DNA of 64,000 nucleotides from contig OX595999.1 in the NCBI GenBank assembly GCA_951394045.1, positions 372,001 through 436,000 on the forward strand, read 5' to 3'. Both the position numbers and the translations under genes were made by a program. Source of the stretch: Nitzschia sp. DOCU1. Its lineage: Eukaryota > Bacillariophyta > Bacillariophyceae > Bacillariales > Bacillariaceae. Under the pieces are notes generated by a model. It made no database searches. It had not been told where the DNA came from and saw only the letters and a list, made by a program, of their open reading frames with translations. Within the stretch, counting starts at the first letter, position 1; each line of letters opens with the position of its first letter. This document shows, piece after piece, positions 1-10,246 of the stretch.

Positions 1-3000
1 ATTTTGTTCTGCGACACTCTTGTTCTTGAAAAGCTGGGCAAGTTTGTGCTCCTCCTTGATGAGCTGGAAATTACTGACTCCCAAATGGTCGACATCGTGA
101 ATCAAAGCTGCCAGAACGACACTAAATTGTGTCATAGGATCACTGTTGATACCGTACGTGTGGTCGTGCATATTGGAGGCTGCATTCGCTGCATCAATGT
201 CATCAACGTCGGGAGCCACGATCCGTGAAAGAAGTTTGGAGACACTCATCATGACGTGACTATAGTTTGACGCAAAATGAAAGGTTAGAGCGCCATGGAT
301 AACTTATTGTCCCCCGGATAGTATCAGTTGTCTTACCTAGCGTGTTCAAAGTTGTGAAAGTTGTTGTCCCTGTACATGAGCGCGATCATGGTCACATAGA
401 GACGCATTTGTTCCACGACTTCTGTAGGAAGCTCAATCAAGTTGGGATCTTCCTGACGCTTGTAGATTCGCTGATTAAACTCTGGCAATGCAATGATTTC
501 CACAACTTCATCCAATACCATGAATTTCTTTCGGATATCTTGTTCTGTTTGCGTCAGCATCATGTCGTAGTTACGACGGTTGCCTGCGGCATTTCGCTTG
601 GCAACAATTTGCTTCAAGAGTCGCAACAGCACATCAACGTTCCACTTTACCAATCGTCCAATCTTATCCGGTAGTTCCACGTCGTCCGCCGACGTAGCCT
701 GTAGATTCGCCTTGCGAGCAAGTTCCTGTGGAACCGGGGTTGCCGCTTGATTATTGCAAGACTCGTCCAAAGCCCGCATTTCACTCGCACTTAAATCTCC
801 TGTCGAGCCACCTCCACCATTGACGTCGTCCTTGAGAAGTAACCAATATGTTTGAAGCTTGCCTTTGCCCTTTGCTTCGACCTCTTGTTCACGGCGCTTG
901 ACCCAATGGCCCTTATTGGCAAGCTGCAATAGCTCGGCAGTTTCCATCGACACGTGAATATGGTTTCGTTTTCCCGTACTTTCGATGCGAGCCGCCGTAT
1001 TGACGGTATCTCCAAAGAGCTGGAATCGCGACTTGTCACCCCGAAGGACACCCGCCGTCACCGGTCCACTGTGTAGTCCCACTCGGATCGCCAAATCACC
1101 TGTATCAAGGTTAGAGCCATGGGGTTAGAAAGAGAAACGAAATCGTTTATGGAAGGCCACTGCAAAAAATGCGAACTTACCTGTATCAGGTCCAAGTGTA
1201 ACTTCCAGCTGACTGACTAGGTCACCAAACTTTTGAACGCATTCCCTAGCGAATCGTGCCATGGCCAATGCGTGATCTTTGCGAGGCTCGGGTAAACCCG
1301 TCACGGCCACGTAGCAGTCTCCAACCGTTTCGACTTTGAACACCTTGCGTCGCTTTGCCGTTTGATCAAACGCATGGTACACAGTTTCCAAGAGAGTGAA
1401 GACTTGCGAGGGTTCTCGAACAGACGACCAGGCTGTAAAGCCGGCGATATCGGCAAACATGACCGTGCTATAGTAACAAGAATAGAAGAACGAATACGGG
1501 TGAGTCCGTGCTGTTTCGAATTCCATCCACCACGACAACACAAAAGTGTACTCACGTATGCGGGAACAAGTCAGCAATCGGCTTTTCATCAAAAGGTTCT
1601 GCTCGATTGCTCTTATCAATATGATGCTTGCCAATCTCCGCCGCATCTTCATTCATAAATGTCTTGAGCTGGTACTTGGCACTCTTGACAGGATCCATAC
1701 TCTTTTTGCGACGTTTCTTGGAATCTGCCTTGCTATTACTATCTTCATTTCCATTCTTGGACTCATCCTTGTTAGTCGTGCTAGTTTCTTCATGGTTTCC
1801 AAACAAACGATCTCGAATCGTTTTGGGATACAAAATAGACAAAATACGTTCGGATTGAGCCGCAATGGCCAGGATACGACGTTGTCGTGAGTGGACGGCA
1901 CAGTCATACAAACCAAACATGATGGACATGACCAAAAAGATGGACACGACAACTGTAGTAATGACAGCGGGTCGTTGGTCATTGAATTCGTCATAAAAGT
2001 CGGTCGAAGGATACATGCGCATCGTCCAAGAACAATCTAGCCCATCCGCATGGTCCGTCTGGAGGGAGGGAGCAAAGTCATAGGTCTTGCCGTATTGGTT
2101 GTATTCTGGATTGTGAAGATCCCCATATCCCTCAAAGGTAGTGTTGTTCCCATTTACTTGAAAGGTAAAGTTGGTACCGCAATTGTCATCCACTACCAAA
2201 ATGACGGGTAAGCCGTCTTGAAACGACATTGTGAAAAAGGACTGCCAGCTATATGATCCTGCCAAGGTGGCCACCAAACGATTGAAATTGGAGGATACAA
2301 ATCGGGCTTGAATGGGGTATACCAAGAGACTGGTGGGTTCATTGGTAGCCGCCGTGGGTCCAAAGAAGTTGGCCGGATCTACCAAATCCGAAAGCACTGG
2401 CGCACCTTCGCCTTGAACCGTCTCAAAGACTCTGCCGTAGGTTTCATCCGACAGAGTGTCATAGTTGACGACGGAAGGATCCGTAGGCGTGGCCGACATT
2501 TCCCACATGGGTGCATAGGGACCGGCTCCGACATCTTGTCTGGGCTGGCCTTTATCGCCCTTTGTATAAATTTGCGCTGGAATACTGCCAATGTCGACAT
2601 TGACGCCCTCCAATGCAAGTCCCCGCTCGATCCATTCTTGATGTTCCAAGGCAAAACTTTCCCATGTCGTTTTTTCTTCTAGAGTTACCAATGGCAAAAT
2701 GCCAACATTCATGGCACTCGATGCGTCTCGAAAGTTTCTGCCCAAGACGCTAAAGTTGGGTTCGTAGAAATAGGGCCACATGGTCGCGGAATGTGCGGCA
2801 AGTGCCGTCAAGGTCGATGCCAATGTCTTGCAATCGCCTACAACGCCCATGACATTATCATTGCTTTCTTGTGCAATAGCTTCCGTAATCAGGTCAAACT
2901 GTTTTTGCAGAAAAGAAGGCTGTGTGAGACATTTGTCCTTTGACATTCTTCACCTCCGACGATAAGAGGACCGAACGTACCTCGTTCTCAAATTCTTCAT

Positions 3001-3256
3001 TCTGGTCTTCCGTCATGAAATGCCATGTCGCAGCCCCCGATGCGGCCATGGCAGCCACCAAGACAAACAAGATAAAGTATCGAAAGCATGACACGGCCTT
3101 GTCTTCAAAGTCCGTGTCATTCACAGCACGTTCGCTCGGCTGGGCTTCCTCTTGGGTTTCAATGCTATGATCCGACGTCGTATCATCATACAAGTCGACT
3201 GATTCCGACTCGGCTTGAGATTGTTTGGCGGAACCCTGTTGTGAATTCGAGTCCAT
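1..3256 (-). CDS. Receptor-type guanylate cyclase fused to cyclic-nucleotide phosphodiesterase (3' end outside window)
   Basis: Five exons read on the minus strand: 3256-2981, 2898-1556, 1467-1181, 1099-337 and 259 to the window edge. The introns are 82, 88, 81 and 77 bp with GT-AG ends, and the frame is continuous across each. Order: a cytosolic acidic N-terminus, a membrane helix at about residues 57-80, a roughly 320-residue extracytoplasmic region, a second helix at about 403-424, a class III cyclase domain, then a class I HD-type phosphodiesterase. Cyclase marks are FADIAGFT, KVETVGDCY and LFGDTVNTAARIEST. Phosphodiesterase marks are FHNFEHASHV and HDVDHLGVSN, the first metal-binding motifs. 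It should make and hydrolyse a cyclic nucleotide at a membrane. The Glu in KVETVGD fits GTP, but the usual guanine-contact Cys before LFGD is Gln. Such GC/PDE proteins are known in diatoms. The end of the PDE domain is missing because the window stops. Confidence 0.9.
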
Positions 3257-4538
3257 GGTTATCTTCGTTCCAAGACAATGTCAAGTGAATGAATGAAGGA
3301 ATATGTGCTGTCGGCGGTTGTTAAATTTTGTGAGAGCAATTGCTTGAGATACTCGGAGTTTTTGAAAGCGACGAACCGGTATGTCCCGGTGATGTTGTTG
3401 TCTATTAGTAACACCGAGAGTCTTCTTTGTGACAGCTTCTCCAAAGAGCTTGGAAGTTCGATTGTTTGCTTAGGTAGTTCCCTTTGTAGCTTCTCGTCCC
3501 GGAGATGTGTCGGCGTTTTTGATGTCATGGATGCGGGATCTCGGCCTCACAGGATCTTCGCCGTTGGGCCTGGGAGTTCTGGTTGAGTCAGTCCATCAAC
3601 TACCCTTTTGTCTTATGGGATTGACATTCTGATCGGCGAACTGCCTTCCGTCAACTCTTGATATGGAAGCCAAGTTCGCACGTGAAAACGACCAATACCA
3701 GGTACTGTAACATAATGCAGAAAACCCAGAGGATAGTTGCGAATTGGCATTCCTTGGGGCAATATCCAGATTTCGTAAAGAATAGGATAGAAGGGATGGG
3801 CTATAGTGTTTTTGGGCGATCCTGTCATGATATTCAATCGGTTCGGTTTCGGATATATCGAACATTGGGCCTTTTTGTACCCCAAATGCGAACTCCTTGC
3901 CCCTTCATGTCGCGGATCTGACGGAGGGAGGACGAGCGAGAGAACCTGACTGATCGAGTCGAGTCAGTCAACATAATCGACTGGGACAGAAGCCATCCAC
4001 CATGCCAGCCAATTGCCTCTACTAGCTAGGTAACGGAAGTTTGCGGCGCCATTACTACCCGCGGCAGAAGCCAAAAAATCCAAGAAAGAAGCTCAAGCAT
4101 CGAAAATGTGTATATCAAAACGAGGACAGACGAGCTATCGTCCTGTTGCTGGAAGGCGCTGCCGGAATTCGCTAGACTTTTTAGAACGTATTCCTCCCTG
4201 CCTGAGTCCCGATATTCGTCTTGATTGCCCTCCCCGGCGGTTTCCCAGAAGGTGCGAGGAGGATATCCCTGGCTTGACTACTCTAGAAAATGACACTAGT
4301 AGAAGCGACGTTCAAGCCGACAAGGAAACAAGAAAACACTACAGAAGGACAAACTGCTTCTTTTGTGGCTATTCAGATAGCATTCTTCGCTGCCGAGAAA
4401 CTTTGTACAATTATGAGGTTTCGTGGTACCTAATATTTGCTGAGGACCTTGCTCGCGCCTTTGATGGCATTAGATAGTAGTAGCCACACTACCTTGCCAA
4501 TATCTTCTCTCTCATATTGCCTTTGTGGAGCACTTCCA
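3257..4538. other. Intergenic, no supported gene
   Basis: This stretch separates the cyclase start from the end of the cold-shock gene. A 123-codon plus-strand frame opens with ATG at 4106, but it has no recognisable domain and no supporting splice signals. I treat it as unsupported. No convincing RNA gene or repeat was seen. Confidence 0.4.
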
Positions 4539-5147
4539 CTATTTATTACCCGGCTCGGGTCCATGATGCATTTGACGCTCCGCAGCAATCGCAATGAGCT
4601 CCTCGGAAGTTACTTGTGCGGCTTTGATTTGTTCCATTTTTTCGTCATCCGTCAGTTTGCCGTCTTTTAAAATATCAAAGACGGCTTGACCAAATTTTTG
4701 CATTTCTCCTCGTACCACGGACGCATGGTAATTTTTACGATAGAGTGGAATTTCCCGTCCATTGGCAAAGCGCACTTGGACAGCCTTGTCGGTTTGTCCA
4801 TGAACGCGATCCACTCGGAATTTGACATGTTCATCTCGTAGAAGATACGGACGGGTAGGAAATTCGTCGGGAGAATGCGGCGTATCCAAAGAAGTTCGAT
4901 GGACCCAGAGTTCTGTGGAGGGATTGTCGTCGGGAATGATGAAGCCGTAGGCCTTGTCTCGCAGATAGAATTTGACCTTGCCGGTTCGAAATTCTCCATC
5001 CGTGGTGGCATCGGATGATGAGAAGCATCGGAGGCCGTGCGACCATGTCGGAAGCAGCACCGAGGACGACAAAGACTGGTGCTTCGTTGTGGCTGCTGCT
5101 CGCCTCAAAAGTAGTGCCGATACAGGTGAGCTCCGAACTGCCCACAT
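4539..5147 (-). CDS. Organelle-targeted cold-shock-domain protein
   Basis: A 202-residue single-exon protein. I start it at the ATG at 5147; the open frame extends six codons further but only to a TTG. The first 45 or so residues are rich in Arg, Ser, Ala and Leu with almost no acidic residues (MWAVRSSPVSALLLRRAAA), typical of a mitochondrial or plastid presequence. A cold-shock fold follows: TGKVKFYLRDKAYGFIIPDD matches RNP-1-like strands of bacterial CspA, and ELWVHRTSL matches the second strand pair. The C-terminal 55 residues are a charged helical extension. Proteins of this fold bind single-stranded RNA or DNA, so a role in organellar RNA handling is likely but inferred. The transposon target duplication lies only about 155 bp upstream of its start, so its promoter may be disturbed. 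Confidence 0.75.
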   Translation of the reverse strand: MWAVRSSPVSALLLRRAAATTKHQSLSSSVLLPTWSHGLRCFSSSDATTDGEFRTGKVKFYLRDKAYGFIIPDDNPSTELWVHRTSLDTPHSPDEFPTRPYLLRDEHVKFRVDRVHGQTDKAVQVRFANGREIPLYRKNYHASVVRGEMQKFGQAVFDILKDGKLTDDEKMEQIKAAQVTSEELIAIAAERQMHHGPEPGNK

Positions 5148-5301
5148 CTTGTATAGGATATCCAAAGTAGTAGTAGTAGTCTGCTAATGGATTAGATCCT
5201 GTTTAAAGTGTAATGGGATGAGAGCCGTCGTTTGCAAGTGTCATTGTGTTGAGTGACGCTACTAGTAGTAGTAGCTCGATTTTTCGTGGAGCTCCTTCGA
5301 A

Positions 5302-5309
5302 GAAAAACG
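5302..5309. repeat. Left copy of 8-bp target-site duplication
   Basis: GAAAAACG directly precedes the left transposon end (GGCAACCC). The same 8 bp recurs at 15486-15493, directly after the right end of the second transposon copy. The match is exact and abuts terminal sequences that begin with GGCAA on both ends. Confidence 0.75.
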
Positions 5310-5342
5310 GGCAACCCTATCATGTATAGGAACATTTTAGTG

Positions 5343-5473
5343 TGTCGCAGTGCGACATATTGTATATGCCTCTATTTAGTGTTTACCCTGATTCGATTGG
5401 CTCTATTTTAGTGTTTCCGCTAATATTATTGGCTGCTTTTTAGTGGAGCAATGCTATTGGCTGCTTTCTAGTG
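5343..5473. repeat. Subterminal palindrome and three direct repeats in the left transposon end
   Basis: A perfect 7+1+7 palindrome lies at 5343-5357. Three related 18-mers follow at 5396-5413, 5428-5445 and 5456-5473, sharing ATTGGCT and ending in TTTAGTG or TCTAGTG. They lie between the terminal repeat and the ORF. Clustered subterminal repeats of this kind are often transposase-binding sites, and they could also hold promoter elements; neither role is shown. The second copy has the same set 5,091 bp further on. Confidence 0.6.
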
Positions 5474-5523
5474 GAGCGCATACCGCGCGATTCCCCTCAA
5501 ATTTGTCGGGGGAATGTTTGGCC

Positions 5524-8500
5524 ATGGCACGACCCAAAATTTCGTCGCGTTTTCGCACACCTATCTCGGACCAGCAAATTGTTTTGGCATTGTTTTTGTT
5601 TCAGTTTTGGAATAACAAAATGCCAAAGACCATAGGAGCTAGCGACAAGACTAAACGTGTGAGGCGAAACAAAACCGAAGCTGAGAAACAAGCTACAGTC
5701 CAAAAGAAGGAAGCAGCCAAAAGAGAAGTGCTCGCACGGAACAAAGCTCGTCTGGAAGCATTATTTCACCGGACTGCACAGGCAACAGGCGTGGCTACTG
5801 TCAATGCAGCCTTGGATGATGGCAGTGTTGCTTCTAATGTTCTTGATTCGACACTTAATGATGATTTGACCAAAAATGGTGCTTCTACTATTGAGTACAC
5901 CACATGCTGCAACGGAATCTTTGATGTTGGGAAAGTTGATGCAAGCTTTGATGATGACATTGCCGAAGCCACAGATTCACCCCAAATAAGATTCGCAAAA
6001 GCAGTTATGGAACAAATTCAATTGGAAGCCAATACTGAAAAAGAAACATCTAAGAAGAAGGAAGGGAAAAGCTCAGGTGCGCCTTGGATTCTTGACTGGC
6101 TGAAAGACCACGGGTACTGGATACGATCTGAATGCATTCCAAGTCTCTGCCGGACTTTGCGAATCAAAGTTGAAGAGATATCTTACTACCGTGATATTCG
6201 TATATGGATTCCTGATATTGAAGAGGGCAAAGTTGGAATGCCGTGTTGCGTCACTTGCCACAGCAATCGACATGTAACACGAAAAGCATTTTATCCGAAT
6301 CAACCACTGCGAAGAGTCATTGCTTTGGACAGGTCGTACTATATCATGACATGCCAGTACAAGTGTGGAAACTGTAAAAAGGAGAATGAACGATTGAAGA
6401 CGGAAGGAAAGTCGCTTCAGTATTCATTCATGGGCTGCCATGATGAGGTCGTTAAGCGCCTCCGCCCAGATGCAAGAATTAAATTTCCAGCAGTGTTGTC
6501 CCACAGGTCTGGACTGGACAAGACTCTTTATAACTGCCTTCGCCCACTGCATGACGGAGGCTTTCATTCTGACCGTATAAGCGAGCTCCTCCTTGAGCTG
6601 CACTCTCTAAATTACTGGGAGTCGCATGCTGCCTACCTATGCCGAAACGATGGTAAAAGATTCTTTAGAAATATAGAGGAGTTTTCTGCCTTTGACGATG
6701 CCAGCAAATGGGCAGGCAAGGTTCCCTCTGACAACTATATTACTACAATGTACAGGAAGCAACTGGAGCTCATCCGGCCCATGCTAGACCGGGAAATGAA
6801 AAAGGTCATTTGCGATACCATAGCCATTGATGGCAGTGCAAAGGCGCCTAAGAAACTAAGTCAATTCAATGGAAAAAAGACATTTGAATCTTTAATTACA
6901 GCAACAAACGAGCTTGGACAAATCCGTTTGCAAAGCTTGGTTGCAACAGATGCGCATGACCAAATTGAGCCATCCATTGATGCGATGTTGAATACTATGA
7001 AAGATCTGGGTCAGGGCGGACCAAGGCTTGCTTTTACTGATAACGTTCCCAGAGATCGACCCTTTTTGCTTTCTAAGTGCAAGTCATTGAAAGAAACTCA
7101 AGCCCAACTGGACAGAATTGCAGACTCATTGAATGCGCAAGCAGTCAATACGCGTTCCCGTAATTTTCACGTGTCGCCATCCCATGATAGTACCCAAATG
7201 GGGAACGAGGATTTGGAAAAGCAGTCGCCGCCCAGTAGTAACAAGTGGGAATATGCACCGAAAAACGTACAAGTCGTCCCAGCAGGCATGATCAATGCCA
7301 AGGTGGAGGCCCTCCAAGAACTGAATAGTACCGGCAGCCTATATTCAATAGACTTTGAGTGGCAAACAAAACCAAGACAAACGGGGCATGGCTTCATGAA
7401 GTCAGACAAGGTCGGCCTGATGTCCATTGGGTACGAGGATACTGAGGATAGTTGCAAGGTGTTGCTTTTGCAACTGCCACGGTCAAAAAATTGTCTACCA
7501 CTCCGGCTCGTAGAGTTTCTTTCAAATGCTGACAATACATTCCTTGGTATCAACCTCCGAAATGACTTTGCCGTAGTCGCAAAAGACTACAGCAATTTCA
7601 ACAAAGATGCGAACTCAACCCTACTGGATCTTGGAGCTTTTGCTCGGGATCGCGACATTGTCCAAAGAGATAACTCGTCCCTTGCAACTCTTGTTGAGGT
7701 TGTTTTGGGTGAGATGATTGATAAATCGAATGAGATCCGATGTTCAAACTGGTCAAAAAATGTTCTGAGCGACGAGCAAATCCAGTATGCTTCCTTGGAC
7801 GTAATAAAGCCACTTCAAGTCTATGCAGAAATAAAGGACCGACCAGATCTATCTGTTCGGTTTGATCCGACATCCGTAGTTGATGGCGCCATGGTTGACA
7901 TTGTACCACCGCACCAAAGAAATAACCGTCGCAAGCCGCTCGGTGGCTACCATGTGGGTGACCTTGCTACAAGAGGTGGGGTGGGCCGAATTGTGGTTAA
8001 GAATACTGTATCATACCGGAAAGCTGGGGTATTCCCAAGTGTAGCAAAGACAATAGAGGGTGAGACTGTCGTTGTTCGAGTGGAGGAAGTACTGGCACCT
8101 GCGCTTGCTGTACCTGGTCACAAGGTGTGCGGAAAGAAAGCTTACCTAGAAGATTTTGGTGAAGGCCCGTTCGAACTTGTTCTGCCTTTATCAATGCTGC
8201 GACCACATATTCCATCTCAAGAAATCCGGGTGTACGAGCCGCCCCATACGAGTACACAGTCACGACTGATCACACCGCCAACCACACGACAAAGCGGTGT
8301 CTACAAGCGCCAAGTACTAGTAGATCTCGAATCGTCTGATGACGACCCAGAAGATTCCATCGCAATTGGGTTGGACCGGTTAGAGGATACGTTAGAGGAT
8401 ACGCTTGGCAATTCAGATGAAGAACTTACTGACCTTGAGCGCAATGCCCGTATTGAAAGATTAACGGAGCAGCTTGATGCTATAAATGAGAGCATCTTCC

Positions 8501-10182
8501 TTGCAGAGTCTGCGGAAACTGAAGGCTGTCTTGATGGTCTCGTGTCGCAATTCCTTGATAGCATGCCCACAGCTTTGAAATACATTTTTAGTGCTGTTCT
8601 TGGCGATTGCTATCACGCCATGGACCGCCCAAAAGTGCCAATCCGGCATGAATACAAGAAAGCATACTTTGTTGCCCTTATGCATGCCTTCTTTATTTGG
8701 AACGAGAAGAAGTTGAACAATGTCAAGGCCAAACTGAAGGAAAATGGCCAAATGAGGGATGACGATATTGATGATCTGATGTATTTTTGCCCAGAGTTCT
8801 TCCAAAAGCGGGTCGAACGAGTTGTGCCCCCACCAAAGCAACTCTATCATCGCGTGCGAGCTGTTTACGTGACCTTTGGCAGCAAAATTGACAGTGCAAC
8901 AACAAAGCCCTTGTTCAATGCTGCAGCTTGGGCAAAGGCCAACAATGTGCTCAAAGAAATTCAACGCGGCTATTACTCTGACCCACCAGGATTTAACTTC
9001 TACTCGTTTGCCCTGGACAAGGATGGCAACAAAAAAATTGATAAGTTTGGCATTCCTTTGCTTCGATGTTCACGGGGGACTAACCTTGTTGAAAACGTTC
9101 ACAAATCCTATTCATCGACATTCCGTGCAGCTTGTGGTTTTGAACTTGGAGACTGCATGCTGGCGGAGCGAAGACATCGCCGCAACATTCGAATGGCAGA
9201 ACGCCGAATTGCAAGCTACCCGCGTCTTGGCCACTACAATACTTGGCTGGTGGACGAGCTCCAACTTTTGGTAGAAAGGATTCATGGAAAAGTCATGTAC
9301 CCATCATGGATAAGCTCTTCCGACTTCCGCGATACCCACGAGAGCTTCACCACTGTTGCCCTGCACTCTGACGAGCTGCACAAAGCGCTGAATTGCCGGC
9401 TGGCTATGCTTGACAAGGAAAAGATGAACCTTACTTCCGATCAATCCTTCTTGTGCAGGCAAATGGGTGTTGGCCTGCCCTTCCTTCCAATCAATGGGGA
9501 AGAAGAGTATCGTCTGTTCTCACGCCTGCTACTCAATCATGAGGGCAACTTTGATGCTGACGGAGTCGCAGTGAAATGGATGGGCCATGTTGATGGTCAA
9601 ACCATATTCCCCAAGCTTCCAGCTCAGCTACGATCCTATTTTAAAATCTGGGAACGCAATCGCAGGGTTCAGTCCGCTGTCAAGAAAATGAAGAAGGAGT
9701 TGGCCCAACTCCAGGTGGCCCACAAGAATAGTTCCATTCAGCAAGTTGATGATGGGCTTGATTTTGAGACTCTCCCCCACGATGATGGCAGCACCGACGG
9801 TGATGATGCTAATGCCACAGTTTCACCAAATACCGCAGTTTCACCACACCGGCCGTACCAATTTGCATTTCGGCCTCCTGTATATCGATTCGACCTGCCA
9901 CCCCCAGCCATGACAGCCTTCCGTACCGTCCCAATACTTCCAATTTACACTCTTGATCTGCAACTGCCAGCTTCAATTAAAAAGGGAAGACACAAGGGTA
10001 CATGTGACAGAGCACCGCGAGAGAAGCGCAAATGTAGACTCTGTGTTGATAATCATGGCCCAGCACCCATCGCATGCCCTGGTAGAAATGACCGTACTCG
10101 GTGCATTCACTTCATGATGCAGGCTGGAGCAGGCTGCATCAAGCGTAGACGGATAACAGGAGCGGGGTCGGACATTGAATGA
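5524..10182 (+). CDS. Transposase-like protein: DUF6729-type zinc module, split DDE core, inserted DEDDy exonuclease (copy 1)
   Basis: About 1,552 residues. The frame is open upstream, but the first ATG with a good context (GCCATGG) is at 5524; an ATG at 5620 is an alternative. Numbering from 5524: a basic coiled N-terminus; Cys pairs at 241/242/245 and 277/281/284, a zinc module resembling DUF6729; D436 in AIDGSAK (D431 nearby) and D506 in LAFTDNVPRD, the first two DDE-type acids; a RNase D/WRN-like exonuclease at about 600-770 with D610 and E612 in IDFEW, D681 in LRNDF, and Y755 and D759 in YASLD; an acidic linker with VDLESSDDD; E1190 in RGTNLVENVHK, the likely third acid; and a C-terminal Cys/His knuckle. 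It presumably mobilises the element. Exonuclease activity is inferred from the intact DEDDy residues. The frame has no stop or frameshift. Confidence 0.8.
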   Translation: MARPKISSRFRTPISDQQIVLALFLFQFWNNKMPKTIGASDKTKRVRRNKTEAEKQATVQKKEAAKREVLARNKARLEALFHRTAQATGVATVNAALDDGSVASNVLDSTLNDDLTKNGASTIEYTTCCNGIFDVGKVDASFDDDIAEATDSPQIRFAKAVMEQIQLEANTEKETSKKKEGKSSGAPWILDWLKDHGYWIRSECIPSLCRTLRIKVEEISYYRDIRIWIPDIEEGKVGMPCCVTCHSNRHVTRKAFYPNQPLRRVIALDRSYYIMTCQYKCGNCKKENERLKTEGKSLQYSFMGCHDEVVKRLRPDARIKFPAVLSHRSGLDKTLYNCLRPLHDGGFHSDRISELLLELHSLNYWESHAAYLCRNDGKRFFRNIEEFSAFDDASKWAGKVPSDNYITTMYRKQLELIRPMLDREMKKVICDTIAIDGSAKAPKKLSQFNGKKTFESLITATNELGQIRLQSLVATDAHDQIEPSIDAMLNTMKDLGQGGPRLAFTDNVPRDRPFLLSKCKSLKETQAQLDRIADSLNAQAVNTRSRNFHVSPSHDSTQMGNEDLEKQSPPSSNKWEYAPKNVQVVPAGMINAKVEALQELNSTGSLYSIDFEWQTKPRQTGHGFMKSDKVGLMSIGYEDTEDSCKVLLLQLPRSKNCLPLRLVEFLSNADNTFLGINLRNDFAVVAKDYSNFNKDANSTLLDLGAFARDRDIVQRDNSSLATLVEVVLGEMIDKSNEIRCSNWSKNVLSDEQIQYASLDVIKPLQVYAEIKDRPDLSVRFDPTSVVDGAMVDIVPPHQRNNRRKPLGGYHVGDLATRGGVGRIVVKNTVSYRKAGVFPSVAKTIEGETVVVRVEEVLAPALAVPGHKVCGKKAYLEDFGEGPFELVLPLSMLRPHIPSQEIRVYEPPHTSTQSRLITPPTTRQSGVYKRQVLVDLESSDDDPEDSIAIGLDRLEDTLEDTLGNSDEELTDLERNARIERLTEQLDAINESIFLAESAETEGCLDGLVSQFLDSMPTALKYIFSAVLGDCYHAMDRPKVPIRHEYKKAYFVALMHAFFIWNEKKLNNVKAKLKENGQMRDDDIDDLMYFCPEFFQKRVERVVPPPKQLYHRVRAVYVTFGSKIDSATTKPLFNAAAWAKANNVLKEIQRGYYSDPPGFNFYSFALDKDGNKKIDKFGIPLLRCSRGTNLVENVHKSYSSTFRAACGFELGDCMLAERRHRRNIRMAERRIASYPRLGHYNTWLVDELQLLVERIHGKVMYPSWISSSDFRDTHESFTTVALHSDELHKALNCRLAMLDKEKMNLTSDQSFLCRQMGVGLPFLPINGEEEYRLFSRLLLNHEGNFDADGVAVKWMGHVDGQTIFPKLPAQLRSYFKIWERNRRVQSAVKKMKKELAQLQVAHKNSSIQQVDDGLDFETLPHDDGSTDGDDANATVSPNTAVSPHRPYQFAFRPPVYRFDLPPPAMTAFRTVPILPIYTLDLQLPASIKKGRHKGTCDRAPREKRKCRLCVDNHGPAPIACPGRNDRTRCIHFMMQAGAGCIKRRRITGAGSDIE

Positions 10183-10246
10183 TGCAGGCTGGAGGCTACA
10201 TCATGCGTAGATGGATAACAGGAGCGGGGTTGTCATACGTTGAATC
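10114..10246 (+). repeat. Tandem near-duplication at the 3' end of the transposase ORF (copy 1)
   Basis: Two adjacent units of about 65-68 bp both begin ATGATGCAGGCTGGAG and contain GGATAACAGGAGCGGGGT. The first (about 10114-10178) encodes the last 22 codons or so. The second starts at 10179, overlapping the TGA stop, and lies downstream. It implies a local duplication at the stop codon. The second transposon copy carries the same arrangement at 15205-15337. Confidence 0.75.

Noticed and set aside
1125..1652. Frames crossing the cyclase introns as separate proteins
   Set aside because: They contain splice sites and join as exons of one cyclase/PDE gene.
4106..4477. 123-codon plus-strand frame
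   Set aside because: ATG start but no domain, paralogue or coding-like composition; kept as unsupported.
5443..5523. Upstream extension of the transposase frame to 5443
   Set aside because: It begins at GTG, not ATG, and overlaps the subterminal repeats; the first good ATG is at 5524.
8461..8964. Antisense frame of 167 codons inside the transposase (and its copy at 13552-14055)
   Set aside because: Shadow of a strongly coding plus-strand frame; no domain and no independent start signals.
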